A program made the translations under genes and the position numbers. A DNA stretch of 13,165 bases from a bacterium (GTDB taxonomy: Bacteria > Cyanobacteriota > Sericytochromatia > S15B-MN24 > VGJW01): contig JAJYIO010000004.1 of assembly GCA_021790035.1 (NCBI GenBank), positions 7,381 to 20,545 on the forward strand, written 5' to 3'. The notes beneath the pieces are model-generated. The model made no database searches. It was not told the DNA's origin and worked only from the letters and a program-made list of their open reading frames with translations. Positions 5,521 to 12,794 of this stretch are shown one piece after another (positions within the stretch are counted from its first letter, which is position 1; every line of letters begins with the position of its first letter).

Positions 5521-6654
5521 CTAGCGAACTCCCGCAGGCCGAGAAAGCGCTGCCTTGACCGCCGCCACGACGCCATCCTGGTCGCTGTCCGTCATCTCGG
5601 GGAACATCGGCAGCGAGAGGACCTCGCGGCAAGCGCGCTCGGCTTCCGGGAATGTTCCCTCGAGGTTGCCGAGAGCGGCATGGATGGGCAGCAGGTGCAG
5701 GGGGTAGGGATAGTACACCTGGGTCTCGATCCCGGCCTCCTTGAGCGATGCGGCGACGCGATCGCGTTCCGGAACGCGCACGGTGTACTGGTGGAAAACC
5801 GGCACGGTATCCGGCAGCGTGCCCGGGACGACGACGCCTGGGATGTCGGCCAGGAGCTGGTCATAACGTGCCGCGATCCGGCGGCGGGAGAGATTCCACC
5901 TCTCGAGGTGCGGCAGCTTGACGCGCAAGATGGCGGCCTGGAGATCGTCGAGGCGCGAGTTGATGCCGAGGATCTCCTGGTAGTACTTGCGCTTCCAGCC
6001 GTGGCTGCGCAGCATCCGCAGACGCTCGGCCAGCGCGGGATCCGCCGTGACGCACATGCCGCCATCGCCGGCGGCTCCAAGGTTCTTGGTGGGGAAGAAG
6101 GAGAAGCAGCCGATGGTTCCGATCGTGCCGGTCTTGCGAAGGGGCTGACCCGGGGCTGACCAGGTGGATCCGATGGACTGGGCGCAGTCCTCCACGACGG
6201 CGAGTCCACGTGCGGTGGCCAGCTCCAGGATCGGGCCCATGTCGGCAGGCTGCCCGTACAGGTGGACCGGCAGGATGGCGCGGGTTCGGTCGGTAATGGC
6301 CCTGGCGACCTGATCGGGGCGCAGGTTGAAGGTAGCCGGGTCGATGTCGACCAGGACCGGCGTCGCTCCAACCATTCCGATCGCCTCGCTGGTGGCGGCG
6401 AAGGTGAACGCCGTCGTGATGACCTCGTCGCCCGGGCCGATCTGGAGCGCCCGCAAGGCCAGATGGAGGGCGTCGGTCCCGGAATTCATCGCGATGGCGT
6501 GGGAAGCGCCGAGGTACGCGCCGAGTTCCTGCTCGAACGCCTTGACGTTGGGCCCCATGATGTAATGGCCGCCCGCCAGGACGCCGGTGACGGCGGCGTC
6601 GATCTCGGGCTTCAAGGTCTGGTACTGTCTGGCTAGATCACAGATGGGCAGCAA
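5521..6654 (-). CDS. DegT/DnrJ/EryC1 sugar-nucleotide aminotransferase (WbpE/WlbC-like)
   Basis: PLP-dependent aminotransferase that aminates a keto-sugar nucleotide, most likely at C3 of UDP-3-keto-GlcNAcA given its neighbours, with glutamate as usual donor. At 377 residues it is of normal length. It opens with PICDLARQYQTLKPEID and has the substrate-loop motif MNSGTDALHLALRAL. PVHLYGQPADM is followed by EDCAQSIG (Asp156 contacts the PLP ring). Lys190 in FPTKNLGAAGDGG forms the Schiff base. NSRLDDLQAAILRVKLPHL and QVYYPYPLHL close it. The start is the TTG at 6654: a perfect GGAGG lies six bases upstream and the product then begins at the family's conserved N-terminus, whereas the ATG at 6714 has no ribosome binding site and adds 20 non-conserved residues. 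It sits between the dehydrogenase and the epimerase in one operon. Confidence 0.92.
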   Translation of the reverse strand: MLPICDLARQYQTLKPEIDAAVTGVLAGGHYIMGPNVKAFEQELGAYLGASHAIAMNSGTDALHLALRALQIGPGDEVITTAFTFAATSEAIGMVGATPVLVDIDPATFNLRPDQVARAITDRTRAILPVHLYGQPADMGPILELATARGLAVVEDCAQSIGSTWSAPGQPLRKTGTIGTIGCFSFFPTKNLGAAGDGGMCVTADPALAERLRMLRSHGWKRKYYQEILGINSRLDDLQAAILRVKLPHLERWNLSRRRIAARYDQLLADIPGVVVPGTLPDTVPVFHQYTVRVPERDRVAASLKEAGIETQVYYPYPLHLLPIHAALGNLEGTFPEAERACREVLSLPMFPEMTDSDQDGVVAAVKAALSRPAGVR

Positions 6655-6660
6655 CGAGAG

Positions 6661-6665
6661 CCTCC
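6661..6665 (-). promoter_or_regulatory. Ribosome binding site setting a TTG start
   Basis: GGAGG on the minus strand, six bases (CTCTCG) before the TTG at 6654. It moves the aminotransferase start 60 bases inside the longest open frame and makes it a TTG-initiated gene. Confidence 0.75.
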
Positions 6666-6714
6666 ACTTCACGTAGGCGCCGGGGGGGCCCGCCCCACCT
6701 GCGCATGGTTTCAT

Positions 6715-8040
6715 TCAAAGCTTGACGACCTTCTCGCGCCCGGTCGGAACGTCGCGGGTGGCGTTGCGCGTGTCGACGATTCGCCGGGCCCGGGCCACCA
6801 CGTCTGGCCAGTCGAAGACCGTGTGGTCGGTGACGATCACCGCGCAGTCCGCCCAGGCCAGGCCGTCAGTGACGGGCGTGGAACGGTAAGAATGACCGCC
6901 CCAGGTGAATCCCTCGACCAGGGGGTCGTGATACCGGATCTCGGCGCCGTCTCGCTCCAAGATCTCGATGATCTTGAGGGCGGGGGACTCGCGCCAGTCG
7001 TCGAGATCCCGCTTGTACGCGACGCCTACCAGGAGGATGCGCGAGCCCTTGAGGCCCTTGCCATCCTCGCCGAGGGCACGGATGACCTTCTCTCGAACGA
7101 AGTAGGGCATCTGCATGTTGATCTCGCCGGCGAGCTCGATGAAGCGCGTGTGGAAGTCGTACTCGCGCGCCTTCCACGTCAGGTAGAAGGGGTCGATGGG
7201 AATGCAGTGGCCGCCGACCCCCGGGCCGGGGTCGAACTTCATGATGCCGAAGGGCTTGGTGGCGGCCGCCTCGACCACCTCCCAGACGTCGATTCCCATG
7301 CGATCGCAGAGCAAGGCCAGCTCGTTGACCAGGGCAATGTTAACGGCCCGGAAGGTGTTCTCGAAGACCTTGGTCATCTCGGCGACCTTGGGGCTCGACA
7401 CCGGGACGACGTGGAGGATCGTCTGGCTGTAGAAGGTCCGCGCTACCTCCAGGCATGCGGGAGTGACTCCACCGACGACCTTGTTGGTGTTCTTGGTGGT
7501 GTAGCGGGCGTTGCCGGGGTCCACGCGCTCGGGCGAAAAGGCCAGGAAGAAATCCCGGCCGACCTTCAAGCCACTCGCCTCGAGTCGGGGCAAGAGCACC
7601 TCCTCGGTGGTGCCCGGGTACGTGGTGCTCTCGAGGCTGATGAGCTGGCCCGGCCGCAAGGACGCGGCCACCTGCTCGGCGACGGCCATGATGTAAGAGA
7701 TGTCCGGGTCCCGATTGACCGTGAGGGGCGTGGGCACGCAGATCACCACCACGTCGCAGTCGGCCAGGCGAGAGAAGTCCGTCGTGGCGGAAAGGCGCCC
7801 CTGCCCGACCACCGCCGCAAGGTCGCCAGAAGACACGTCCTTGATGTAGCTCGTGCCCGCGTTGGCCCTGGCGACGCGATCGGCGTTGCGGTCGAATCCC
7901 AGCACCCGGAAACCGACCTTGGCCTTCTCTACCGCCATGGGCAGGCCGACGTAGCCGATTCCCACGACGCCAACCAGCGCTTGGCGCTGCTCGATCGCCG
8001 AGATGAGCCTGATCTTGAGGTCGGTGGCGAGTTCCGGCAT
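6715..8040 (-). CDS. wbpA: UDP-N-acetyl-D-glucosamine 6-dehydrogenase (WbpA-like)
   Basis: NAD-dependent four-electron dehydrogenase that oxidises C6 of UDP-GlcNAc to the uronic acid, the first step towards amino-uronic acids of O-antigen or capsule. From the ATG at 8040 it has 441 residues. The Rossmann motif GVVGIGYVGLP is at 24-34, followed by VICVPTPL, SLESTTYPGTTEE, FSPERVDPGN, and EMTKVFENTFRAVNIAL...NEL. The active-site segment is GVGGHCIPIDPFYLTWKA with catalytic Cys279; the C-terminal domain has LLVGVAYKRDLDDWRESPAL. The CIPIDPFYLTWKA form is the WbpA/TviB type rather than the WecC type. ATGs at 8061, 8103 and 8172 are in frame, but the last would run over the divergent hydrogenase promoter and none has a clear ribosome binding site, so the start is uncertain. 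It is first in its operon and its stop abuts the next open frame. Confidence 0.9.
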   Translation of the reverse strand: MPELATDLKIRLISAIEQRQALVGVVGIGYVGLPMAVEKAKVGFRVLGFDRNADRVARANAGTSYIKDVSSGDLAAVVGQGRLSATTDFSRLADCDVVVICVPTPLTVNRDPDISYIMAVAEQVAASLRPGQLISLESTTYPGTTEEVLLPRLEASGLKVGRDFFLAFSPERVDPGNARYTTKNTNKVVGGVTPACLEVARTFYSQTILHVVPVSSPKVAEMTKVFENTFRAVNIALVNELALLCDRMGIDVWEVVEAAATKPFGIMKFDPGPGVGGHCIPIDPFYLTWKAREYDFHTRFIELAGEINMQMPYFVREKVIRALGEDGKGLKGSRILLVGVAYKRDLDDWRESPALKIIEILERDGAEIRYHDPLVEGFTWGGHSYRSTPVTDGLAWADCAVIVTDHTVFDWPDVVARARRIVDTRNATRDVPTGREKVVKL

Positions 8041-8049
8041 GGTCCGACC

Positions 8050-8076
8050 ATCATACTGCATCGATGCCGCTTTCAA
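8050..8076 (-). promoter_or_regulatory. Candidate promoter of the sugar-nucleotide operon
   Basis: Minus-strand TTGAAA (8076-8071) and TATGAT (8055-8050) each match the sigma70 consensus at five of six bases, but are only 15 bases apart, shorter than the usual 17. Transcription from it would start only a few bases before the ATG at 8040, giving an almost leaderless message, which would fit the lack of a ribosome binding site. Confidence 0.35.
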
Positions 8077-8118
8077 CCTGTCCTTGACCACGCGCTTAAC
8101 CATCCATAAATACGGATC

Positions 8119-8149
8119 TTGAACGGATTCGGAGCGCTCCAGGTAGACT
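8119..8149 (+). promoter_or_regulatory. Candidate promoter and operator of the hydrogenase operon
   Basis: TTGAAC (8119-8124) and TAGACT (8144-8149) on the plus strand, spaced 19 bases, somewhat long. Between them lies the 10-bp perfect palindrome GGAGCGCTCC (8131-8140), well placed for a regulator that blocks polymerase or remodels a long spacer. The predicted leader is about 35 bases. No FNR-type TTGAT-N4-ATCAA site was found nearby. Confidence 0.35.
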
Positions 8150-8178
8150 AACGTTGTGATTGGAGTTCCCATGAATTC

Positions 8179-8184
8179 GGAGGG
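8179..8184 (+). promoter_or_regulatory. Ribosome binding site of the hydrogenase beta gene
   Basis: GGAGGG seven bases before the ATG at 8192. It selects this ATG over the in-frame TTG directly before it at 8189. Confidence 0.8.
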
Positions 8185-8191
8185 ATAGTTG

Positions 8192-9352
8192 ATGCCTATT
8201 GGTTATCAAGAAAGGCCACTGGTCCCTCTGGACGTGGGCGATCGGGCGATTCTCCGGCCCGACCAGCTCTCGGGGATCCTCGCTGCGCTCAGGGGCCGTG
8301 GTTACACGCTGCTCGGACCCACGGTCAGGGATGCGGCCATCATCTATGCCGAGATCGCCGGCGCCGACGATCTCCCCGTCGGGTGGACGGACGTGCAATC
8401 GCCCGGATCCTACCGGCTCGCAGCGCGTCCGGACGGGGCTTTCTTCGGTTATTCCGTGGGCCCGCACTCCTGGAAGGCCACCTTTCACCGCCCCGAGATC
8501 ACCCTGTGGCAGGCCGAGCGCCAGGGTGACGGCGGGTTCACGATCCACGAACCCGCGCCCGAGACATCGAGGGTCGCCCTCATCGGCGTTCGCGCCTGCG
8601 AGCTGGCCGCCATCCGGATCCAGGACCGGGTGCTCCTGGATGGACCTTTCGCCGATCCCCACTACGCGGCTCGCCGGCGGGACGTGTTCGTCGTGGCCGT
8701 CAACTGCACCGAGCCCGGCGATACCTGTTTCTGCGCCTCGATGGGCACGGGGCCGGGCGTGGAATCGGGCTTCGACCTGGCGCTGACCGAGTTCGTGACC
8801 GATACCGAACACCTCTTCCTGGCCGAGATCGGAAGCGGCGCGGGCGCCGAGGTGCTGGCCGAGTGGCCGGTCGATCGGGCCACCCACGGCCAGATCGCCG
8901 CGGCCGCGGCCCGGACGCAGGCGGCGGCGCAAAGGATGGGCCGCAGCGTCGATACCCGGGACGTGAAGGAGGTCCTGGCTCGCAACCTCGAGAATCCCCG
9001 CTGGGAGGAGACGGCCGCCCGGTGCCTCGGCTGCACCAACTGCACGCAGGTCTGCCCCACGTGCTTCTGCACCGCGGTCCACGACCTCACGGACCTCTCG
9101 GGCCGGACGGCGACGCGGGTGCGACAGTGGGACTCGTGCTTCGACCGCAGCTTCAGCTACGTGCACGGCGGGAGCGTCCGGCGCTCGGGAATGTCGCGCT
9201 ACCGCCAGTGGCTCACGCACAAGATGAGTTTCTGGGCGGACGAATTTGGCTCTTTGGGGTGCGTGGGCTGCGGGCGCTGCATCACGTGGTGTCCCAAGGG
9301 CATCGACATCACCGCAGAGATCGCGGCCATCCGCGCCGCCGACCCGAGCTAG
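8192..9352 (+). CDS. hydB: [NiFe] hydrogenase beta subunit, 4Fe-4S dicluster protein (HydB/HyhB-like)
   Basis: Electron-transfer subunit of a cytosolic NAD(P)-coupled hydrogenase of the sulfhydrogenase type, also related to AsrA of anaerobic sulfite reductase. It has 386 residues. The N-terminal two thirds is the family's own fold, with the conserved stretch VALIGVRACELAAIRIQDRVL and NCTEPGDTCFCASMGTGP. The C-terminal third binds two [4Fe-4S] clusters: CLGCTNCTQVCP from Cys278 and CVGCGRCITWCP from Cys357, with an extra CFC (after TQVCPT). No signal peptide or membrane helix is present, consistent with a soluble complex. It is the first gene of the operon; the next gene begins nine bases after its TAG, with a ribosome binding site overlapping the stop. 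The family assignment is firm; the exact electron carrier (NADP or NAD) is inferred. Confidence 0.93.
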   Translation: MPIGYQERPLVPLDVGDRAILRPDQLSGILAALRGRGYTLLGPTVRDAAIIYAEIAGADDLPVGWTDVQSPGSYRLAARPDGAFFGYSVGPHSWKATFHRPEITLWQAERQGDGGFTIHEPAPETSRVALIGVRACELAAIRIQDRVLLDGPFADPHYAARRRDVFVVAVNCTEPGDTCFCASMGTGPGVESGFDLALTEFVTDTEHLFLAEIGSGAGAEVLAEWPVDRATHGQIAAAAARTQAAAQRMGRSVDTRDVKEVLARNLENPRWEETAARCLGCTNCTQVCPTCFCTAVHDLTDLSGRTATRVRQWDSCFDRSFSYVHGGSVRRSGMSRYRQWLTHKMSFWADEFGSLGCVGCGRCITWCPKGIDITAEIAAIRAADPS

Positions 9353-9360
9353 GAGGCCGA

Positions 9361-9840
9361 ATGTCAGACCCGATGGTCGCCCTCTGGCTCTCGGAGACTC
9401 CCTGCGCGGTGGGGCTCGGAGAGAAGAACTTCGAGAAGCTGGCCTCATGCGGCTGGATCGAGCACTTCCAGCCCGGCGCCTTCCTGGCGCGGGAGGGTCA
9501 GAAGGCCAGCACCTTCTTCCTCATCCACGGAGGCAGCGTGGCGCTCGAGCTCCACGATGCGGCGACGGGGACGGCGATGACGGAGACCCTCGGTGTCGGT
9601 GACGCCGTCGGCGTGTCCTGGCTGGTCCCGCCGCACCGGTATCACGTCGACGTCCGGGCCCTCGAGCCGACGGACGTGCTGGTCTTCGATGGCGATCGCC
9701 TGAAGGAGCTGATGGAGGCGGACGCTGACTTCGGCTTTGCGATCACGAGGCGCCTCCTGGCCCGGGTATACTCGCGCCTGGAGGAGCTTCGCGTGCAGCG
9801 ACTCGACCTGTACCAGCCCGCCGAGGGGAGAAGGCCATGA
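9361..9840 (+). CDS. Cyclic-nucleotide-binding-fold protein without DNA-binding domain
   Basis: A 159-residue protein with the CRP-type beta-barrel at about residues 24-115 (FEKLASCGWIEHFQPG, AREGQKASTFFLIHGGSVAL, TLGVGDAVG) followed by a long C-helix (about 116-150). It ends there: the helix-turn-helix of CRP/FNR is missing. The segment equivalent to the CRP cAMP pocket (GE...RSA) reads GVSW...RYHVD, so the ribose-binding Glu and phosphate-binding Arg appear replaced. I infer it does not bind cAMP in the standard way and is not itself a transcription factor. The ATG at 9361 has AGGAGG five bases upstream, inside the preceding stop. It overlaps the gamma gene by four bases (ATGA), so it is made together with the hydrogenase. 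Possible roles are assembly, anchoring or redox/energy sensing. The fold call is firm, the role unknown. Confidence 0.85.
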   Translation: MSDPMVALWLSETPCAVGLGEKNFEKLASCGWIEHFQPGAFLAREGQKASTFFLIHGGSVALELHDAATGTAMTETLGVGDAVGVSWLVPPHRYHVDVRALEPTDVLVFDGDRLKELMEADADFGFAITRRLLARVYSRLEELRVQRLDLYQPAEGRRP

Positions 9841-10676
9841 CGCCCGCCCGCACCGATCCTTGGGTCCCCGAGCCCATCTCGATCAAGCGCATCGCCCGGG
9901 AATCTGCAGACACGGCCACGCTGGTGCTCGATACCTCGGAGCGTCCGGGTGGATTCGCCTTCAAGCCCGGGCAGTTCAACATGCTGTATGCCTTCGGGAT
10001 CGGCGAGGTGCCGATATCGATCAGCGGCGATCCCTCGGATACCGGGGAGCTCGTGCACACGATCCGGGTCGTGGGGAAGGTGACCGAGGCCCTGACGGGG
10101 ATGGCACCCGGCTCGACCCTGGGCCTGCGCGGTCCGTTCGGCACGCACTGGCCCCTCGAGGAGGCGCGAGGCCGGGACGTTCTCATCGTGGCGGGGGGAC
10201 TCGGGCTGGTGCCGTTGCGGCCGGCGATCTACGAGATCTTGAAGAATCGCTCGGCCTACAAGCGCGTCAACATCGTGTACGGCGCCCGCACGCCGCAGGA
10301 TATCCTGTTCTCGAACGAGATCTCCGAGTGGCGGGGGCGTCTCGACGTCAGCTTGAGGGTCACGGTGGACAGCGCCGGTTCCGACTGGTTCGGGCACGTG
10401 GGCGTGGTGACTTCCCTGGTCAAGCTCGCCCGGTTCGATCCCGAGGCCACCGTCGCGATGGTCTGCGGACCCGAGATCATGATGCGTTTTGCCGTCCGCG
10501 AGCTCGAGACGCAGGGCATCGCCGACGAGCGGATCTACCTCTCGACCGAGCGCAACCTCCAGTGCGGGGTGGGCCTGTGCGGGCACTGCCAGCACGGCAA
10601 TGTCTTCGTGTGCAAGGATGGTCCGGTCTTCCGGTACGACCGCCTGGCGCCGTTCTTCAGCAAGCGGGAGGTCTAG
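9837..10676 (+). CDS. hydG: [NiFe] hydrogenase gamma subunit, FAD/NAD(P)-binding (HydG/HyhG-like)
   Basis: Diaphorase subunit of the soluble hydrogenase, in the ferredoxin-NADP reductase superfamily. It has 279 residues. The FAD-binding barrel is at about 12-108, with KPGQFNMLYAFGIGEVPISIS at the flavin site (EVPIS in place of the RxYS seen in plant-type FNR, as in dihydroorotate dehydrogenase electron-transfer subunits). The NAD(P)-binding half has IVAGGLGLVPLRP, VYGARTPQDILF and MVCGPEIMMRF. The C-terminus binds one [2Fe-2S] cluster through Cys243, Cys248, Cys251 and Cys259. It would pass hydride electrons between NAD(P)H and the beta/delta Fe-S chain. Its ATG overlaps the upstream stop by four bases and its TAG is followed one base later by the delta gene, so translation is probably coupled. 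NADP versus NAD use is not decidable by eye. Confidence 0.93.
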   Translation: MTPARTDPWVPEPISIKRIARESADTATLVLDTSERPGGFAFKPGQFNMLYAFGIGEVPISISGDPSDTGELVHTIRVVGKVTEALTGMAPGSTLGLRGPFGTHWPLEEARGRDVLIVAGGLGLVPLRPAIYEILKNRSAYKRVNIVYGARTPQDILFSNEISEWRGRLDVSLRVTVDSAGSDWFGHVGVVTSLVKLARFDPEATVAMVCGPEIMMRFAVRELETQGIADERIYLSTERNLQCGVGLCGHCQHGNVFVCKDGPVFRYDRLAPFFSKREV

Positions 10677-10677
10677 C

Positions 10678-11493
10678 ATGCCTACGAAGGCCCCGAGGCT
10701 CGCGGTCTGGAAGTTCGCGTCTTGCGATGGCTGTCAGCTGAGTCTCCTGGATCTCGAGGACGATCTCCTGGCGGTGGCCGGCGCCGTGGAGATCGCGAGC
10801 TTCCCCGAGGCTTCCCGCGCCGTGGGGCCGGGTCCCTACGACGTCTCGCTGGTCGAAGGCTCGATCACCACCCCCCACGATGCCGAGCGGATCCAGGATG
10901 TTCGCCGCATGTCCAGGATCGTGGTGGCGATCGGCTCTTGCGCGACCGCGGGCGGGATCCAGGCGCTGCGTAACTACCAGGACGTCAAGGAGTTCGTCTC
11001 GCTAGTGTATGCCCACCCGACGTACATCGACACGCTGGCGACGTCGACGCCCATCGCCGATCACGTCAAGGTGGACTACGAGTTGCACGGCTGCCCGGTC
11101 AACAAGCGGCAGTTACTCGAGGTCCTGAACGCCACGCTCAATGGCCGCAAGCCGGTCATCTCGCCGCATCCGGTCTGCACCGAGTGCAAGCGCAAGGGCG
11201 TGGTCTGCGTCATGGTGGCGCGGGATCTCGTGTGCATGGGGCCGGTCACGCATGCCGGCTGCGGTGCGCTTTGCCCGAGTTACCACCGCGGGTGTTTCGG
11301 CTGCTACGGTCCCAGCGATGCGCCCAATACCGCAGCCTTCGCCAACAGCCTCGCATACCACGGCCTGACTTCCGAGGCCGCCGTGCGGCTCTTTCGGACC
11401 TTCGCTGCCGGGGCTCCCGCATTCCGGGAGCAGAGCCTGGCGATCGAGGAGTCCGGCGCGAGGCCATCGATGTCTCCGGAAGCAGGCCACTGA
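10678..11493 (+). CDS. hydD: [NiFe] hydrogenase delta (small) subunit
   Basis: Small subunit carrying the Fe-S relay next to the Ni-Fe site. It has 271 residues. The proximal-cluster ligands are Cys16 and Cys19 (FASCDGCQLSLLD), Cys88 (IGSCATAGG) and Cys139 (LHGCPVNKRQLLE). The remaining clusters use the C-terminal cysteines in CTECKRKGVVC (167-177) and in CMGPVTHAGCGALCP and CFGC (186-209). There is no twin-arginine signal peptide, so the enzyme is cytosolic, as expected for group 3 hydrogenases. GGGAGG lies six bases before the ATG. The stop overlaps the start of the large subunit by one base (TGATG). Confidence 0.95.
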   Translation: MPTKAPRLAVWKFASCDGCQLSLLDLEDDLLAVAGAVEIASFPEASRAVGPGPYDVSLVEGSITTPHDAERIQDVRRMSRIVVAIGSCATAGGIQALRNYQDVKEFVSLVYAHPTYIDTLATSTPIADHVKVDYELHGCPVNKRQLLEVLNATLNGRKPVISPHPVCTECKRKGVVCVMVARDLVCMGPVTHAGCGALCPSYHRGCFGCYGPSDAPNTAAFANSLAYHGLTSEAAVRLFRTFAAGAPAFREQSLAIEESGARPSMSPEAGH

Positions 11494-12794
11494 TGCCCGA
11501 CAACGAAACCAGCCGGACCCTCAAGGTCGACTACCTGTCCCGCGTGGAGGGCGAGGGCTCGATCTTCATGCGGCTCGAAGGCCGCCAGGCCAAGGAAGTT
11601 CGCCTGCAGATCTTCGAACCCCCGCGCTTCTTCGAGGGCTTCCTGCGGGGCCGCGCACAGTCCGAGGTCCCCGACATCACCGCCCGCATCTGCGGAATCT
11701 GTCCGGTCGCCTACCAGATGAGCTCGAGCCACGCGATCGAGCGGGCTCTCGGCGTGACGGTGGATGGAGAACTCCGCAAGCTCCGGCGCCTGCTCTATGC
11801 CGGCGAGTACATCGAAAGCCACGCGCTGCACCTCTTCATGCTGCACGCACCGGATTTCCTGGGGTACGAGGATGCCCTCTTGATGGCCAAGGATCACCCC
11901 GGGGTGGTCAAGCGCGGCTTGCGGATGAAGAAGATCGGCAATGCCGTCATGGAGGTGCTCGGCGGCCGCGAGATCCACCCCATCAACGTGCGGCTCGGAG
12001 GCTTCTACCGGCTTCCTGCCAGAGCCGACCTCGCGGCTCTGCTGCCGGAACTCGAGTGGGGCCTGGAAGCTGCCCGTGAGACGGTCTCGTGGACGTCCGG
12101 ACTGGCCTATCTGGAGTTCGAGCAGGACTACGAGTTCGTCTCCCTGCGCCACCCCGACGAGTATCCGCTGAACGAGGGGCGCATCGTGTCGAACCGGGGA
12201 CTCGACATCCCGGTCGACCGGTACGACGAGGTCTTCGTCGAGGAGCACGACGAGCACTCCACCTCGTTGCGAAGCCACATCAAGGGGCGTGGTCCCTATT
12301 TGACCGGACCCCTGGCGCGCTTCAACCTGAACTTCGATCGCCTGCGCCCGGCGGCACGACAGGCCGCCCTGCGCGCCGGACTCGAACCGGTGTGCCGGAA
12401 CCCGTTCAAGAGCCTCATCGTCCGGGCCATCGAGCTGGTGCAGGTCTTCGACGAGGCGATCTCCATCATCCGCGAGTACCAGCCGCCTTCGGCGCCCCAC
12501 GCCGAGATTCCCACCCGGGCCGGCACCGGATTCGCCGTCACCGAAGCCCCGCGGGGCATGCTCTTCCACCGCTACTCGGTCGACGCCGAGGGGATCGTCC
12601 AGGATGCCAAGATCGTCGCCCCGACGTCGCAGAACCAGCGAATCATCGAGGAGGACCTGCGGCTCATGGCGCCGCAGCTGGCCGACCTCGACCCCGCCCG
12701 GGCGACGTGGATGGCCGAGCAGGCGGTCCGCAACTACGATCCCTGTATCTCGTGCTCCTGCCACTTCCTCAAGCTGAACATCGAGCGCACATGA
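11493..12794 (+). CDS. hydA: [NiFe] hydrogenase alpha (large, catalytic) subunit
   Basis: Catalytic subunit that holds the Ni-Fe(CN)2CO centre and interconverts H2 with protons and electrons. It has 433 residues. It begins with the family's RVEGEGSIF. The L1 motif is ARICGICPVAYQ (Cys67 and Cys70) and the L2 motif is NYDPCISCSCHF (Cys418 and Cys421), so all four metal-ligating cysteines are present. A further Cys423 comes just before His424. After His424 a short tail of nine residues remains, which is the part normally removed by the maturation peptidase, encoded next. With the beta and gamma subunits this is a group 3b-like bidirectional hydrogenase (sulfhydrogenase). I saw no signal for a cluster of HypA-F genes in the window. 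It overlaps both neighbours by one and four bases. Confidence 0.95.
   Translation: MPDNETSRTLKVDYLSRVEGEGSIFMRLEGRQAKEVRLQIFEPPRFFEGFLRGRAQSEVPDITARICGICPVAYQMSSSHAIERALGVTVDGELRKLRRLLYAGEYIESHALHLFMLHAPDFLGYEDALLMAKDHPGVVKRGLRMKKIGNAVMEVLGGREIHPINVRLGGFYRLPARADLAALLPELEWGLEAARETVSWTSGLAYLEFEQDYEFVSLRHPDEYPLNEGRIVSNRGLDIPVDRYDEVFVEEHDEHSTSLRSHIKGRGPYLTGPLARFNLNFDRLRPAARQAALRAGLEPVCRNPFKSLIVRAIELVQVFDEAISIIREYQPPSAPHAEIPTRAGTGFAVTEAPRGMLFHRYSVDAEGIVQDAKIVAPTSQNQRIIEEDLRLMAPQLADLDPARATWMAEQAVRNYDPCISCSCHFLKLNIERT

Noticed and set aside
6823..8109. Plus-strand open frame of 428 residues across the dehydrogenase
   Set aside because: Shadow of WbpA-like gene; composition is charged and repetitive with no family motif.
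8171..8215. FNR-type operator near the hydrogenase start (TTGGTTATCAA)
   Set aside because: The half-sites are one base apart instead of four and lie inside the coding region, so it does not fit the FNR consensus.
8096..9448. Minus-strand open frame of 450 residues across the hydrogenase beta gene
   Set aside because: Antisense shadow of a gene with two clear Fe-S motifs; no start signal or domain.
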